A stretch of DNA of 6,569 nt from assembly GCA_023253875.1 (NCBI GenBank), contig JALRFC010000103.1, forward strand, positions 1 to 6,569, read 5' to 3'. Of this stretch, positions 6,334 to 6,569 are shown in pieces (within the stretch, counting starts at the first letter, position 1; each line of letters opens with the position of its first letter). The stretch is from Candidatus Kapaibacterium sp. Its GTDB lineage: Bacteria; Bacteroidota; Ignavibacteria; Kapaibacteriales; UBA961. The translations under genes and the position numbers were made by a program. The notes under the pieces are model-generated. The model was not told where the DNA came from, made no database searches, and saw only the letters and a list, made by a program, of their open reading frames with translations.

Positions 6334-6569
6334 ATGGAACAATTCAGAAATTTCTGCATCATTGCACATATCGATCACGGCAAATCAACTCTTGCCGATC
6401 GAATGCTTCAAATTACCGAAGTAGTCGACCCGCGTCAGATGCGCGCCCAATATCTAGATCGAATGGATATCGAGCGCGAACGTGGCATTACCATCAAATC
6501 ACAAGCAGTACGTCTGCCTTGGAGATCTGGTCGCGACGGTAAGGATTACATATTAAATATGATCGATAC
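6334..6569 (+). CDS. lepA: Elongation factor 4 (LepA), N-terminal part, cut by window end
   Basis: LepA is a ribosome-dependent GTPase related to EF-G, linked to translation initiation, 30S biogenesis and back-translocation. Only the first 78 codons are present and the frame is open to the last base. RNFCIIAHIDHGKSTLADR (5-23) carries the P-loop with Lys17 and Ser18. LDRMDIERERGITIKSQAVRL (41-61) is the switch I region, typical of LepA and distinct from EF-G or TypA by the MD-ERERGITIK-QAVRL pattern. YILNMIDT at the edge begins the G3 box DTPGH. The family is normally about 600 residues. The ATG comes four bases after the previous stop; the nearest AAGGA is 14 bases upstream, so the ribosome site is weak and coupling to the upstream gene is likely. 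Codons here look richer in G+C than in the neighbouring genes, as expected for a conserved, well-expressed gene. Confidence 0.96.
   Translation, partial: MEQFRNFCIIAHIDHGKSTLADRMLQITEVVDPRQMRAQYLDRMDIERERGITIKSQAVRLPWRSGRDGKDYILNMID

Noticed and set aside
1..6569. Mobile element, phage, CRISPR or defence island
   Set aside because: No transposase, integrase, direct-repeat array, tRNA or defence-type domain is visible; the recognised genes are ordinary core functions.

Overview
The window carries ordinary bacterial chromosomal genes. Every intact gene lies on the + strand, and coding density is high. An SPII lipoprotein and an exported cyclophilin point to a Gram-negative (diderm) cell. The moderately AT-rich sequence, the style of Era and LepA, and a fatty-acid 2-hydroxylase-like membrane enzyme suggest the Bacteroidota/Chlorobiota superphylum, perhaps near Ignavibacteria or Kapabacteria. 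That placement is inferred from remembered sequence style and is tentative.

Layout. (1) 1-1038: the remains of a frameshifted cyclophilin, cut by the window edge, followed by an intact exported cyclophilin of a different sequence type. A clear intrinsic terminator at 1062-1097 closes this unit. (2) 1142-2980: a short-form alpha-glucan phosphorylase (GT35) with no other glycogen gene beside it. (3) 3086-3976: era, the GTPase of 30S ribosome maturation. (4) 4069-4686: a fatty-acid hydroxylase family membrane protein with the full histidine set. (5) 4725-6569: a tight run made of nuoC (a complex I subunit away from other nuo genes), an unrecognised lipoprotein whose start overlaps the nuoC stop by one base, an unrecognised helical cytosolic protein one base further on, and the 5' end of lepA (elongation factor 4), which leaves the window.

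How they work together: the window is a string of housekeeping functions (proline isomerisation, glycogen breakdown, ribosome assembly, lipid hydroxylation, respiration, translation) and not one pathway. The tightest linkage is nuoC, lipoprotein, helical protein and lepA, which look co-transcribed and partly translationally coupled. Several likely starts lie downstream of the longest open frame; the phosphorylase is the clearest case, because its longest frame would begin inside the upstream terminator hairpin.

I found no CRISPR array, tRNA, rRNA, insertion sequence, phage gene or defence system, and nothing I would call a new system. No stretch over 300 bases lacks a gene. The points most worth a second look are the decayed cyclophilin, the orphan nuoC with its two unknown partners, and the atypical second cyclophilin.
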